Assembly (NCBI RefSeq): GCF_901873365.1
Contig: NZ_CABFLM010000093.1
Span: forward strand, 1 to 64,000
Direction of reading: 5' to 3'
DNA: 64,000 nt
From: an uncultured Aggregatibacter sp.
GTDB taxonomy: Bacteria > Pseudomonadota > Gammaproteobacteria > Enterobacterales > Pasteurellaceae
The notes below the pieces were generated by a model, which was not told where the DNA came from, made no database searches, and saw only the letters and a program-made list of their open reading frames with translations. Positions 36,854 through 45,055 of the stretch are shown in pieces. The translations under genes and the position numbers were made by a program. The first letter of the stretch is position 1. Every line of letters begins with the position of its first letter.

Positions 36854-37294
36854 ATGTCTGAAGAAAACATCAAATTATTAAAAAAAGCAGGATTGAAAAT
36901 TACGGAACCCCGTTTGACGATTCTTGCTTTAATGCAAAAACACAGTGAACAGCATTTTTCCGCAGAAGATGTTTACAAAATGCTATTGGAGAATGGTTCA
37001 GACATTGGTTTAGCAACGGTATATCGTGTTTTAAATCAATTCGATGAAGCCAAAATCTTAATTCGCCATAACTTTGAAGGAAATAAATCGGTTTTTGAGT
37101 TGGCGCCAACCCAACATCACGACCATATTATCTGCACCGATTGCGGTAAAGTATTTGAATTTAATGATGAATTAATTGAAAATCGCCAAAAAGAAATCAG
37201 TAAACAGCACGGCATTGAACTCTCCAGCCACAGTCTATATCTCTATGGCAAATGTAGTGACATTAATCAATGCCCAGAAAACAACAAAAAATAA
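36854..37294 (+). CDS. fur: Ferric uptake regulator Fur
   Basis: Fe(II)-dependent repressor, 146 residues. It has an N-terminal winged helix (KITEPRLTILALM, GLATVYRVLNQF) and the metal sites HHDHIICTDCGKVFEF near 84-99 with a second Cys pair (KCSDINQCPEN) near the C-terminus. The ribosome site is AAGGAG. A strong bidirectional terminator follows. Two candidate Fur boxes lie in this region (35939 and 37766). Confidence 0.97.
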   Translation: MSEENIKLLKKAGLKITEPRLTILALMQKHSEQHFSAEDVYKMLLENGSDIGLATVYRVLNQFDEAKILIRHNFEGNKSVFELAPTQHHDHIICTDCGKVFEFNDELIENRQKEISKQHGIELSSHSLYLYGKCSDINQCPENNKK

Positions 37295-37301
37295 TGCCAT
37301 A

Positions 37302-37336
37302 AAAAGAACCGAATGTACGATGCATTCGGTTCTTTT
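37302..37336. terminator. Bidirectional terminator between fur and the cupin gene
   Basis: A perfect 14-bp stem, AAAAGAACCGAATG (37302-37315) with CATTCGGTTCTTTT (37323-37336), with A/T ends that suit both directions. Confidence 0.92.
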
Positions 37337-37363
37337 CATTTCAACACACTTTGATCTAAAGAC

Positions 37364-37699
37364 TTATTTATCTTTTGGGAAAACCACCGTTAAAAACATT
37401 TTAAAATTCTCTAACGCAAATAACGCATGGGGAACATCTGCCGGCAACACAATACTTTCTCCGGCACTTACCTCATAATCGGTTTTATCAATCGTAATTC
37501 TTGTCTTTCCTTCAAGCATAGTGACCAATGCATCGCCACGAGATTTATGTGCACTAATCTCCTCACCTTTCGGCAAACAAAACATCGTCAACCCGACGGC
37601 AGGATTTTGTGAAAAGGTTTTGCTAATGACCTGACCGTCTTGATAAGTTAAAAGATCATTCAGTTTAAGAACAGTTGCTTTTTCAATATTCTTTAACAT
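37364..37699 (-). CDS. Small cupin-domain protein
   Basis: A 111-residue single-domain cupin. Part of the metal-site pattern can be seen: GEEISAHKSRGDALVTMLEG near 48-67 and VSAGESIVLPADVPHALFALE near 77-97. Proteins of this size often stabilise or sense small molecules, and no substrate is evident. It is convergent with fur. The ribosome site AGGAGG precedes the start. A palindromic, Fur-box-like sequence lies 67 bp upstream. Confidence 0.78.
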   Translation of the reverse strand: MLKNIEKATVLKLNDLLTYQDGQVISKTFSQNPAVGLTMFCLPKGEEISAHKSRGDALVTMLEGKTRITIDKTDYEVSAGESIVLPADVPHALFALENFKMFLTVVFPKDK

Positions 37700-37765
37700 C
37701 CCTATACCTCCTTGACATGATTCAATAGAACCGCCTTGTTACGGCAAAATAATTATATTCCCATC

Positions 37766-37784
37766 ACAAATGAAATTCATTATT
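37766..37784 (-). promoter_or_regulatory. Fur-box-like palindrome upstream of the cupin gene
   Basis: Read on the minus strand, AATAATGAATTTCATTTGT matches 12 of 19 positions of the Fur consensus GATAATGATAATCATTATC and is nearly palindromic. Iron control of the cupin gene is an inference. Confidence 0.35.
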
Positions 37785-37865
37785 ATTTTGATAATTTAAA
37801 CCTACCCTCTTTTTAACGCAAACGCATTAAACTTGCCCAGATATCGCATAAGTGCGGTCATTTTT

Positions 37866-40022
37866 TTAGTTGTCTGCATCTTTTTGTAATAACCAACAAT
37901 TATGAATTTGCTTATTGCGTTCAAAATCCAACGGCAAGGTTTTGTGAGAAATTTCCACCGCACTTAAGCCTAATTCTTCCAACTTAGCAAAATCCATTTT
38001 GAAACCGCGTTTGTTGTTAGAGAACACAATGGTGCCATTCTGGCGCAGAATACGTTTTAAATTCGTCATTAACTTAATATGATCCCGTTGCACATCCCAA
38101 TTGTCTTCCATCCGTTTTGAATTGGAGAATGTCGGCGGATCAACAAAAATCAAATCAAACTGACGGTCGCATTGCTCTAGCCATTGCAGGCAATCCGCTT
38201 GAATCAGTTTGTGTTGTTTACCTTCAATGTCGTTCAACAACAAATTCTGTTCCGCCCAGTTGAGATAGGTATTTGACATATCCACGGTCGTGGTCGATTT
38301 TGCCTTACCCAACGCTGCATGCACTGTTGCCGAACCGGTGTAAGCAAACAAATTGAGGAAATCTTTGCCTTGCGCCATTTCGCCCAACATTTTACGGGTC
38401 AGGCGGTGATCCAAAAACAAGCCGGTATCCAAATAATCCGTTAAATTCACCCACAACTTCGCGCCATATTCGTTCACATAAAAATACTCGCCTTTATTTG
38501 CCAATTTTTCATATTGATTGGTACCTTTTTGTTTTTGGCGCACTTTCAGAATCAACTTATTGGTTTCAATGCCGGTCACTTGCAAGGTGGCATTCACCGC
38601 ATCCAACAACCGTTGGCGCGCTTTGTTTTCATCAATATTTTTCGGCGCAGCATATTCCTGCACCACAATGTGATCAGCATAACGATCCACCGCTAAATTG
38701 TATTCCGGCAAATCCGCATCATATAAGCGATAAGCGTCTAGTCCTTGCTGCTTCGCCCATTTTTCAATTTTCTTGATATTTTTTTGTAGGCGATTCGCAA
38801 AATCCACCGCCACTTCAGACGTTACCGAAGAAGTGTGGTCAAATTCTAGGGTGTTTTCTACCGCACTTTGCTCTGTGCGCTCGGCAATTTGATAATTTTT
38901 CTGGACACAATCCAACGGGCCATTCTTCGCTTTAAACTGACGATGAGAACGCAAACGCAAGCAATCCAATAGGCTTGGTTCACCACTGAAAATAGAGGCG
39001 TTCCAGCCGGCAAATTGTTGTTTTAAGCGTTGCCCAAACACAGAATACAAGGCAATCAGCGCCGGCGTTGTGCCTAAACGTTCGCCGTACGGTGGGTTAC
39101 AAATCACCGTGCCCGCCACGTTCGGACTTGGATTTTTTATCGCCGCCACATCGCCCTGTTGCCATTGCATCAAATGCGCCACGCCGGCATTTTTGGCGTT
39201 TTGTTTGGCTTTTTGTAACACGCGATGATCCAAATCGAAGCCATAAAAGTGCGGTAGATTTTCACGTTGTTTTTCGGCTTCCGCCAAGGCTAAGGCCTCT
39301 TCCTTCACCTTTTCCCACGCTGCCTGATTATGCCCTTGCCAAAAATCAAAGCCCCAATGCAAACGATATAATTGCGGGGCAATTTGTGCTTCCATTTGTG
39401 CCGCTTCAATCAATAGCGTACCGGAGCCACACATCGGGTCCACCAACGGCGTGCCTTTTTGCCAACCGGAACGCAACACAATCGCGGCCGCCAAGGTTTC
39501 ACGCAACGGCGCTTTGCCGGTGTCTTCACGATAACCGCGCATGTGCAACGCATCGCCGCTTAAATCAAGCGACAGCACCACGTCATCACGATTCAAATAC
39601 GCATGAATACGAATATCCGGTTGTTCTTTATCCACGTTTGGACGGGCTAGACCATGGCGTTCAAAATAATCCACAATGCCGTCTTTCACACGCATCGCGC
39701 CAAATTGGGTATGGCGAATTTCTTGGTTCGTACCGTTAAAATCCACGAAAAAATGGACTTTTTCATCAAAATAATCCAACCAATTCACGCCCACCACAGC
39801 GGAATATAAGTCCAAATCGCTAAAGACTTTAGCTTGCACGATAGGCAATAAAATACGTGAACTCAAGCGGCTCCAAAGCAAAGTGCGATACAGGGTTTCG
39901 TCATCTGCCCAATAATGCACGCCGCCTTGCGCGACTTTGGCATCCTGTGCGCCTAACTCGGTCAATTCGGATTTCAAAAGCTCTTCAAACCCACGGGCAG
40001 TGGTGGCAAAAAGTTGTTTCAT
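37866..40022 (-). CDS. rlmL: 23S rRNA m2G2445/m7G2069 methyltransferase RlmKL
   Basis: Bifunctional rRNA methyltransferase of 718 residues. The N-terminal half has a THUMP domain (about 45-155) and the RlmL domain with DPMCGSGTLLIEAA near 195 and ICNPPYGERLG near 306. The C-terminal RlmK domain has LNLFAYTGSATVHAALG near 550 and FVDPPTFSNSKRM near 625. It is intact and carries several USS. Its first 105 codons and about 80 bp upstream are duplicated at 50872-51265, across the island. The extended -10 promoter at 40055 belongs to it. Confidence 0.96.
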   Translation of the reverse strand: MKQLFATTARGFEELLKSELTELGAQDAKVAQGGVHYWADDETLYRTLLWSRLSSRILLPIVQAKVFSDLDLYSAVVGVNWLDYFDEKVHFFVDFNGTNQEIRHTQFGAMRVKDGIVDYFERHGLARPNVDKEQPDIRIHAYLNRDDVVLSLDLSGDALHMRGYREDTGKAPLRETLAAAIVLRSGWQKGTPLVDPMCGSGTLLIEAAQMEAQIAPQLYRLHWGFDFWQGHNQAAWEKVKEEALALAEAEKQRENLPHFYGFDLDHRVLQKAKQNAKNAGVAHLMQWQQGDVAAIKNPSPNVAGTVICNPPYGERLGTTPALIALYSVFGQRLKQQFAGWNASIFSGEPSLLDCLRLRSHRQFKAKNGPLDCVQKNYQIAERTEQSAVENTLEFDHTSSVTSEVAVDFANRLQKNIKKIEKWAKQQGLDAYRLYDADLPEYNLAVDRYADHIVVQEYAAPKNIDENKARQRLLDAVNATLQVTGIETNKLILKVRQKQKGTNQYEKLANKGEYFYVNEYGAKLWVNLTDYLDTGLFLDHRLTRKMLGEMAQGKDFLNLFAYTGSATVHAALGKAKSTTTVDMSNTYLNWAEQNLLLNDIEGKQHKLIQADCLQWLEQCDRQFDLIFVDPPTFSNSKRMEDNWDVQRDHIKLMTNLKRILRQNGTIVFSNNKRGFKMDFAKLEELGLSAVEISHKTLPLDFERNKQIHNCWLLQKDADN

Positions 40023-40102
40023 AAGATCTCAATGGTTGGAAAAAATTGGCGGGAATTATAGCAGTTTTAAGCGACTCAGTGCGTTGAAGTGCGGTGGATT
40101 TT
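39708..40102. repeat. Left direct repeat flanking the island (rlmL 5' end)
   Basis: Codons 1-105 of rlmL plus 80 bp upstream. It is nearly identical, with scattered substitutions and one 1-bp indel, to 50872-51265 in the same orientation. Both copies contain a USS (AAGTGCGGT). Confidence 0.93.
40055..40063 (-). promoter_or_regulatory. Extended -10 promoter of rlmL
   Basis: TGCTATAAT on the minus strand, 33 bp upstream of the ATG. In the truncated right-hand copy the same site reads TGCTATATC, so it has decayed there. Confidence 0.6.
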
Positions 40103-40114
40103 ACGGATATTTTA

Positions 40115-40122
40115 GATTCATC
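40115..40122. repeat. Left target-site duplication of the transposon
   Basis: GATTCATC, identical to 48706-48713. Eight bp is a usual duplication length in the IS1595 family. Confidence 0.9.
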
Positions 40123-40150
40123 CGGTATTATGTAGCAGTTGCACAAAGAT
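40123..40150 (+). repeat. Left terminal inverted repeat
   Basis: 28 bp, beginning CGGTATTATG and ending CACAAAGAT. It is identical, inverted, to 48678-48705. Confidence 0.93.
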
Positions 40151-40183
40151 CTAAATGCAATCTTAACTGCAGTAAAATTTTCG

Positions 40184-40223
40184 ATGCTCTTAACTCCAAA
40201 AACAGGGTTAAGAGCATTTCTTT
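40184..40223. terminator. Hairpin at the left end of the transposon
   Basis: ATGCTCTTAAC (40184-40194) pairs perfectly with GTTAAGAGCAT (40207-40217). T-rich DNA follows on the plus strand, and an A-rich then T-run sequence on the minus strand. It probably isolates the transposase from neighbouring transcription. The rest of 40224-40354 shows no gene. Confidence 0.65.
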
Positions 40224-40354
40224 TACCGTATTTTAGCCGATTCCCTCACTGATTACACAATATTTCCTTATTACAGGCGTAGCTAATCCGCTCAACCTTG
40301 TCAAAGGTAAGCAGATTTCCCTGTTCATTCTAATTAGTTTTGCAATTAAGAAAA

Positions 40355-41476
40355 TTAGGCAGCCAGTAACTCTTGCTCGTACTTCATTCTTTCGTTGAGA
40401 TTTTTGAAGTAGGACTGGGAAATTTCTTCGGAGCTAAATGCAGTCATACCGATAAGCTCTTGCGTGCGATGATTCCCTTGCCAGTAACCCACCCATTCCC
40501 TTAACGGTAATACCCATAAGCAACGTTTGAGAATATCACTAAATAGGTCGCCATTAGACTTTTGGCGGTTATCGGACATAAACGCTGCTTGATTAGCATA
40601 ATGTAGGGCATATTTGTTATCGCATTTGTGGTGTACACCACGATGTAAATCACGGAATCTTGCGTTAAAAGATTCTGCAAGGTTATTGTTGATACCTTTA
40701 GCACTAAAGGCTTCTTGATGATTAACCGCCCATTTATTGTAGTGAAAATCTAATCCGTTATAAGCAGGATTTTCATCACACATAATATCACTACCTTGTT
40801 TCACGAATTGATGGTTTAAGGCAAGAACGGTGTTAGCACTTTCACTATAATCCATTGCAACAATGGTACGATTTGAACCCCATAATGTTTCATCATTGGA
40901 AGCATGTTGATTTAAGCTGATAATACAGCGTTTAGTCGGTCTAAATTTGGGAAATTTTGTCTTACTATCTCGTTGTTTACTTCGATTTTTGTGGTAGTTG
41001 GTTTTGCGTAAGGTAAAGTTTATCCATGCCCCATCTTCGTGAATTTCACCTTGCATTGGCGTTAAATCACGTGTTTTGAATAGGGCTTCACGCAGTTTAT
41101 GGCAAAGTACAAAGGCGGTTTTATAGCTGATATTAAGATGACGGCTCATGGTGATTGCTGAAATACCTTTAACTTCATTCGCAAAGAGAAGAATAGCAGC
41201 CAAAATATCTACAAACGGCAATTTATGAAAAGCAAATGCCGTATTCGTCGTAATATAGAAGTAGCGTTGGCAATGTTTGCAACACCAACGTTTGCGAGAT
41301 GTAAGAAAGTAAGCATTGTGGCGGATTCCACAATGCGGACAGCAAACATCACAAACATTATCAGGATTTCCCCAACGGTTTGCTTTTAAAAGTTTGAAGG
41401 CTTCATCTTCACTTAGGCGGAAGATATGTTTAAGAGATAATGTTTTGGATTTGCTTGAAAGTAAGTAATGAGCCAT
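40355..41476 (-). CDS. IS1595-family transposase (left end)
   Basis: A 373-residue DDE-type transposase. The N-terminal zinc ribbon has CPHC (C46/C49) and CKHC (C66/C69). The ISXO2-like catalytic domain has GEIHEDGAW (Asp148), DIMCDENPAY (Asp234) and NNNLAESFNARF (Glu268). The start MAHYLLSS at 41476 has an AAGGAA ribosome site; the ten-residue upstream extension does not. It is related to but clearly different from the transposase at 46751. A structured leader with a terminator-like hairpin precedes it. The C-terminal tail is about 30 residues longer than in the other transposase. Confidence 0.92.
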   Translation of the reverse strand: MAHYLLSSKSKTLSLKHIFRLSEDEAFKLLKANRWGNPDNVCDVCCPHCGIRHNAYFLTSRKRWCCKHCQRYFYITTNTAFAFHKLPFVDILAAILLFANEVKGISAITMSRHLNISYKTAFVLCHKLREALFKTRDLTPMQGEIHEDGAWINFTLRKTNYHKNRSKQRDSKTKFPKFRPTKRCIISLNQHASNDETLWGSNRTIVAMDYSESANTVLALNHQFVKQGSDIMCDENPAYNGLDFHYNKWAVNHQEAFSAKGINNNLAESFNARFRDLHRGVHHKCDNKYALHYANQAAFMSDNRQKSNGDLFSDILKRCLWVLPLREWVGYWQGNHRTQELIGMTAFSSEEISQSYFKNLNERMKYEQELLAA

Positions 41477-41792
41477 AAGTATTCCTTGTGTGTACAAGGT
41501 ACTCAAAGCTAAACGCCAGACATAAAAAAACGCCCACCTGAATTTTCAGGTCGGCTCAAAGCGTTTTGCCCTGAATACCGTACTGCCACAAGAAATACGT
41601 GGACTTTAATAAATGAGTTGCAAACCGAAAATAGAGCCTTAATAAAAGGGTTCTACGCCTATATGGTTCGCTGTGCTTCTTTGAAAGAAACTAGGCTAAA
41701 TATGAATAAATGGTTCATTGGCAAATTGTAGATGTTCATCAACGATGAACGGTATTTAATATAGATCTACGTTGTTTTTCTGTCAAATAAAA
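41477..41792 (-). other. Non-coding leader region of the left transposase
   Basis: About 315 bp without a convincing gene on either strand. It holds the leader hairpin at 41527-41567, a possible promoter reading toward the transposase (TTGCCA, 16 bp, TATTTA, around 41696-41723), and a nested inverted repeat at 41729-41770 (GTAGAT...ATCTAC enclosing TTCATC/GATGAA). The region may encode a structured RNA, but I recognise none. Confidence 0.45.
41527..41567 (-). terminator. Terminator-like hairpin in the transposase leader
   Basis: Outer stem AAAACGC/GCGTTTT (41527-41533 with 41561-41567) and inner stem ACCTGAA/TTCAGGT (41536-41542 with 41545-41551). On the minus strand a run of seven T follows, about 50 nt before the transposase start. 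It would stop read-through into the transposase gene. Confidence 0.65.
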
Positions 41793-41816
41793 AAGCAACC
41801 CATTGCTGAGTTGCTT
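41793..41816 (-). terminator. Terminator of the orphan gene pair
   Basis: On the minus strand AAGCAAC pairs with GTTGCTT, followed by TTTT, 37 nt after the stop at 41853. Confidence 0.8.
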
Positions 41817-41852
41817 ATGAACTGTGATTCTAAAAAATGGCTATATAACAAG

Positions 41853-42350
41853 TTAATCAACACTAACCTGATTACCATTAATGCTCACAATATAGTTATG
41901 TGTAATATAGTCTGCGCTACCTGATAATCTGTTACCAATAGAATTAGCCATAATTCTACACTTCTTCACACCGTTGTTATCAGATATTTCTTTAGATTCA
42001 AAAGAAGAAAATGCAATATAATTCTGCATTCTTGTTGTACCTTCAGCAATACTTCCTGCACCTTCCATTGCTCGACCAAACATATCCCAGAGTGGATTGG
42101 AGCGGTCTAACCCTTGCGTAGCGTGTCCTACAAAAAATTGAGCGAGTTTATTTGCTTGAACATTTTGAGCTCGGATTCCTTCGTTAATGAATCTGCGGAC
42201 TGTTTCTTCAACAACATAATCATCGCACTCAATTTCCTTTTGAAAGGTAGGTACTAGTTGTAAAGGCGATATACTAGGCACTAAAACATCTATACTAAAT
42301 GCAGTAGCAATCACTGGAAAAATATATTTTCCAAACTTAGAAAAAGCCAT
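41853..42350 (-). CDS. Hypothetical protein, transposon cargo
   Basis: 165 residues, not recognised. There is a hydrophobic stretch near the N-terminus (about residues 9-30, KYIFPVIATAFSID), then a mixed, mostly polar body without obvious catalytic motifs. GGAGAATAAA before the ATG is a good ribosome site. It starts 1 nt after the 66-residue gene and is followed by a terminator, so the two form one transcript, divergent from the XRE gene at 42707. The hydrophobic N-terminus could be a membrane anchor or a weak signal peptide. Confidence 0.6.
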   Translation of the reverse strand: MAFSKFGKYIFPVIATAFSIDVLVPSISPLQLVPTFQKEIECDDYVVEETVRRFINEGIRAQNVQANKLAQFFVGHATQGLDRSNPLWDMFGRAMEGAGSIAEGTTRMQNYIAFSSFESKEISDNNGVKKCRIMANSIGNRLSGSADYITHNYIVSINGNQVSVD

Positions 42351-42351
42351 T

Positions 42352-42552
42352 TTATTCTCCTTGTTGTTTTTCAGGATTTTCAGACTCTTTTTTCTTTAAA
42401 CTAGGTATTTTGCTAAATAACTCTTTAGGATATGTACATACTATTTTCAGGTATGTTTTTAGAAATTCGGCTGAATTAGCATCAAGATGAGATGTTCTAC
42501 GATGTGCAATGTAGCAACCGACAATAAGGTAGAAGTAAATCAGTTCTTTCAT
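42352..42552 (-). CDS. Hypothetical small protein, transposon cargo
   Basis: 66 residues, not recognised. It has a hydrophobic N-terminus (LIYFYLIVGCYIA) and a Lys/Glu-rich tail (KKKESENPEKQQGE), as in small membrane-associated proteins. It is the first gene of the pair and shares a 154-bp divergent control region with the XRE gene. Confidence 0.5.
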   Translation of the reverse strand: MKELIYFYLIVGCYIAHRRTSHLDANSAEFLKTYLKIVCTYPKELFSKIPSLKKKESENPEKQQGE

Positions 42553-42664
42553 AATGTTTCCTTATAACTAAAAATCAATATCAGGGAAAAATTTAAGGGA
42601 AAACCTTGTTGTATATGGTATAGTATGTATACAGTCTGATGTAGTAACTAACGGTGTATATCAA

Positions 42665-42679
42665 CCACACTAGTTGTGG
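42665..42679. promoter_or_regulatory. Possible operator between the orphan pair and the XRE gene
   Basis: CCACA-CTAGT-TGTGG is an interrupted palindrome 27 bp before the XRE start, and a second half-site-like TAGTGGG follows at 42694. A TATAGT -10-like element lies at 42620. It may be the binding site of the XRE protein, but this is not shown. Confidence 0.4.
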
Positions 42680-42706
42680 GTACACTCATCAATTAGTGGG
42701 TAAAGA

Positions 42707-43111
42707 ATGAATATCAACGAGAAAATCCGAAGAATCCGTGAATCAAAAGAATGGTCGCAAGAACAGATGGCTGAAAAACTGAATATGTCATTGAATGGCT
42801 ATGCCAAGATTGAGCGTGGTGAAACGAAGTTATACCTAGATAAGTTAGAGCAAATTGCTCAAATCTTAGATATTGATGTTGTTGAGTTGATCCAATCAGG
42901 TGAGAAAAATATCTGCTTTCAAATTGAATCGCCACTAGGTTCGGTCTATCAAGGTGGTGGGGAAACTCAAATGTTGATTGAGATTGAGCGGTTGAAGTTG
43001 GAGCTTTCTCACTCGAGAGAAAAGGAAGACTTGTTGAATAGGTTGCTTGAGCAGAAAGATAGTGAAATTAAGGCTCTTAAAAATTTATTAGAACATCTTA
43101 ATTTAAAATAA
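42707..43111 (+). CDS. XRE-family regulator with coiled-coil tail
   Basis: 134 residues. The helix-turn-helix (about 5-60) reads IRRIRESKEWSQEQMAEKL and SLNGYAKIERGETKL. A C-terminal helix (about 92-132) is rich in Leu/Glu/Lys heptads and likely dimerises. It is the only plus-strand gene in the middle of the transposon and is divergent from the orphan pair. It probably regulates that pair or itself. It is distinct from the XRE protein at 46333. Confidence 0.82.
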   Translation: MNINEKIRRIRESKEWSQEQMAEKLNMSLNGYAKIERGETKLYLDKLEQIAQILDIDVVELIQSGEKNICFQIESPLGSVYQGGGETQMLIEIERLKLELSHSREKEDLLNRLLEQKDSEIKALKNLLEHLNLK

Positions 43112-43172
43112 AAGGCATAGTGAGTTTAAAGTAGTTGCTATACCTTACTTTCTGCTATAGACTCGCATCGTT

Positions 43173-43883
43173 TTAAGTATGAAAATTTCTCAAAAATTTC
43201 TTCCCTGAAAAATTAGTAATTACACTATGGCGTATCAGTGAAATTAAATCAAATATATTTGTTTTTATATCAATATATTCATCATAACTCCAACCATTTT
43301 TTCGTGAGCCATGAGCTATTGCATTACGAAACTCAAGAAGCTTATTAATAGCCTGAATGTGAGTATCTAATATATTATTATCAAAACCAATACGAAATAA
43401 AATTCTTAGCAGAACATCTTTTGTTAAATTGGATTCTGTGTCAACAATTTTAGATACATCGAGGTAAATAGGAGATGACATAATTTGATCTAAATTATCA
43501 AGAAATTCAATTCTCCTTCCCAATTCTACAAATCCTTTTGAATGTTCTTTTTTAAATATAGGATGGTTTTTGGGTATGCGCTGAGTATTCTTAAATTCTT
43601 CAAAAATTCTATTTAAGTTACTTGCAGTTAATTCCGTTATTACATCTTTACAATTTAAGCGTTGATTATTTATTTCTCTAACATAACATTCAAAAATAAA
43701 TTTTACATGCCCTTCAAAAATTGAATAAAGAAGTAGAATCAAAGCCTTAGAGAAAAATTTTTGTTTATCCGAATTATCTCTAATATTAGCTAATTGGTTT
43801 TCAAAGAATCTAAGCTCTTCTTCCCTCCACATTTTATCCTCTTCTATTTGACTTAGAAGTGTATCTAAGGAATTAGTTGTCAT
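43173..43883 (-). CDS. HEPN protein, MAE_28990-like (predicted RNase effector)
   Basis: 236 residues, almost entirely helical. The C-terminal RNAIAH at residues 186-191 fits the HEPN RNase motif R-X4-H, preceded by KLLEF. An upstream helix ALILLLYSIFEGHVKFIFECY (about 47-67) matches the MAE_28990/MAE_18760 HEPN group. HEPN proteins with this motif are usually metal-independent RNases in defence and toxin systems. The start at 43883 (MTTNSL) has an AAGAGGT ribosome site and overlaps the DUF262 gene by 11 nt, implying coupled translation. It is the last gene of the operon. Confidence 0.8.
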   Translation of the reverse strand: MTTNSLDTLLSQIEEDKMWREEELRFFENQLANIRDNSDKQKFFSKALILLLYSIFEGHVKFIFECYVREINNQRLNCKDVITELTASNLNRIFEEFKNTQRIPKNHPIFKKEHSKGFVELGRRIEFLDNLDQIMSSPIYLDVSKIVDTESNLTKDVLLRILFRIGFDNNILDTHIQAINKLLEFRNAIAHGSRKNGWSYDEYIDIKTNIFDLISLIRHSVITNFSGKKFLRNFHT

Positions 43884-45054
43884 TATTCTTGAATACCTCT
43901 TTAAGATTATTTTCAACAAAAGATATTCTTTCGTCTAAACGATTACGCGTATTTTTTCCTCCCCCAGTAGTCATATCTATAAAATTACAATTTTTCTTAA
44001 TATTTTCCAAAGCTTCTTTCAAAGTATTTATGGAATCATCAGAACCTTCATCAATGTATTCTAATACAGGTAATATTCCTTGAGTAATAGCTTCAAAATG
44101 ATAAATCCGAAAAGATTCAGATATTTTGCCGGAGATCGTTGTAGCTCCAAAGGATGATACTCCTAACGATTTATTCAATACTGAAAAAAGTTTTTTGAAT
44201 ATTCTTTCTTCATCATCATAATTAAAATGTTGATAATTTTCATGCTCTTGAGGCAAGGACACGCACTCCATATATTCATCAAGAAATGGTTCAATATCTT
44301 TCTTATATTTAGAACGATAATTTTTATAAGCAAAATATCTAAGTACTAACTCCTCTAAGTATGCACTTTTTAATTTTTCTTCTGTGGTTTTTACTGTACT
44401 AGTGAAATTATTATCTTTTGCAATGCATTTCAAAAAATCAGCAAACTTGTTATCTAATAACCGAATATTACAATTTCTAATTTCTTGCGACTCCAGCTTT
44501 TCTCCGCCAGTATTAAGGCGTTTAAACATATGATAGCGTAATACCTTATTACTTTCTTTACGAATTACTTGTACTCTAACAAAGCTTCTTTTTAAACGAA
44601 TTTGAAATGCTGCTGGTAATTCTTCATAAGTTAAGCCATTAAGTGATGGCGCTATATCACATCCCGTTAGAACTAGTGGTAGATTATCTAGATTGTCTGC
44701 TTCAGAGTCATTGACCGTCTCTGTATCCTCATCATCTACACATATCTTTTTTAAAAATCCCCTAAAATTCAAGTAACTTGATATTCTTTGTAAACCATCA
44801 ATAAGTTCATAATTACCATTTTCTATTTCTATTACAAAAATAGGAGGTATTGGCATCTCAAGTATTAGAGATTCAATGAACCTAGATTGTTTATCCTCAG
44901 ACCATCGGAATAGCCTTTGAAATGAAGGGCTAATATTTAACTCACCATTTTGATACATATCAGCAATTTCATTAAAAGAAAGATCGAGTTGTCTTGTGTG
45001 AGTTTGAGTTACTTGTTTCTCTACATCTTCTATTATTTGACTTATATTATTCAT
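43873..45054 (-). CDS. DUF262 (ParB/Srx-like) protein
   Basis: 393 residues. The DUF262 domain shows all three hallmarks: PSFQRLFRW (43-51), LIDGLQR (84-90) and FKRLNTGGE (177-185). DUF262 is the NTP-using ParB-like domain found in GmrS and SspE, where it controls DNA cutting. The C-terminal half here is helical and lacks the DUF1524 HNH nuclease that often accompanies it, so the effector is probably the HEPN partner. ATG 45054 (MNNISQ) is chosen over 45069 because AAGGAAAG lies at the right distance. It starts 1 nt after the methyltransferase stop. Confidence 0.85.
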   Translation of the reverse strand: MNNISQIIEDVEKQVTQTHTRQLDLSFNEIADMYQNGELNISPSFQRLFRWSEDKQSRFIESLILEMPIPPIFVIEIENGNYELIDGLQRISSYLNFRGFLKKICVDDEDTETVNDSEADNLDNLPLVLTGCDIAPSLNGLTYEELPAAFQIRLKRSFVRVQVIRKESNKVLRYHMFKRLNTGGEKLESQEIRNCNIRLLDNKFADFLKCIAKDNNFTSTVKTTEEKLKSAYLEELVLRYFAYKNYRSKYKKDIEPFLDEYMECVSLPQEHENYQHFNYDDEERIFKKLFSVLNKSLGVSSFGATTISGKISESFRIYHFEAITQGILPVLEYIDEGSDDSINTLKEALENIKKNCNFIDMTTGGGKNTRNRLDERISFVENNLKEVFKNNDN

Positions 45055-45055
45055 A

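Noticed and set aside
39068..39739. A 223-codon open frame on the plus strand
   Set aside because: It lies entirely antisense to rlmL, whose domains are intact, and has low-complexity Pro/Arg/His composition typical of a shadow frame.
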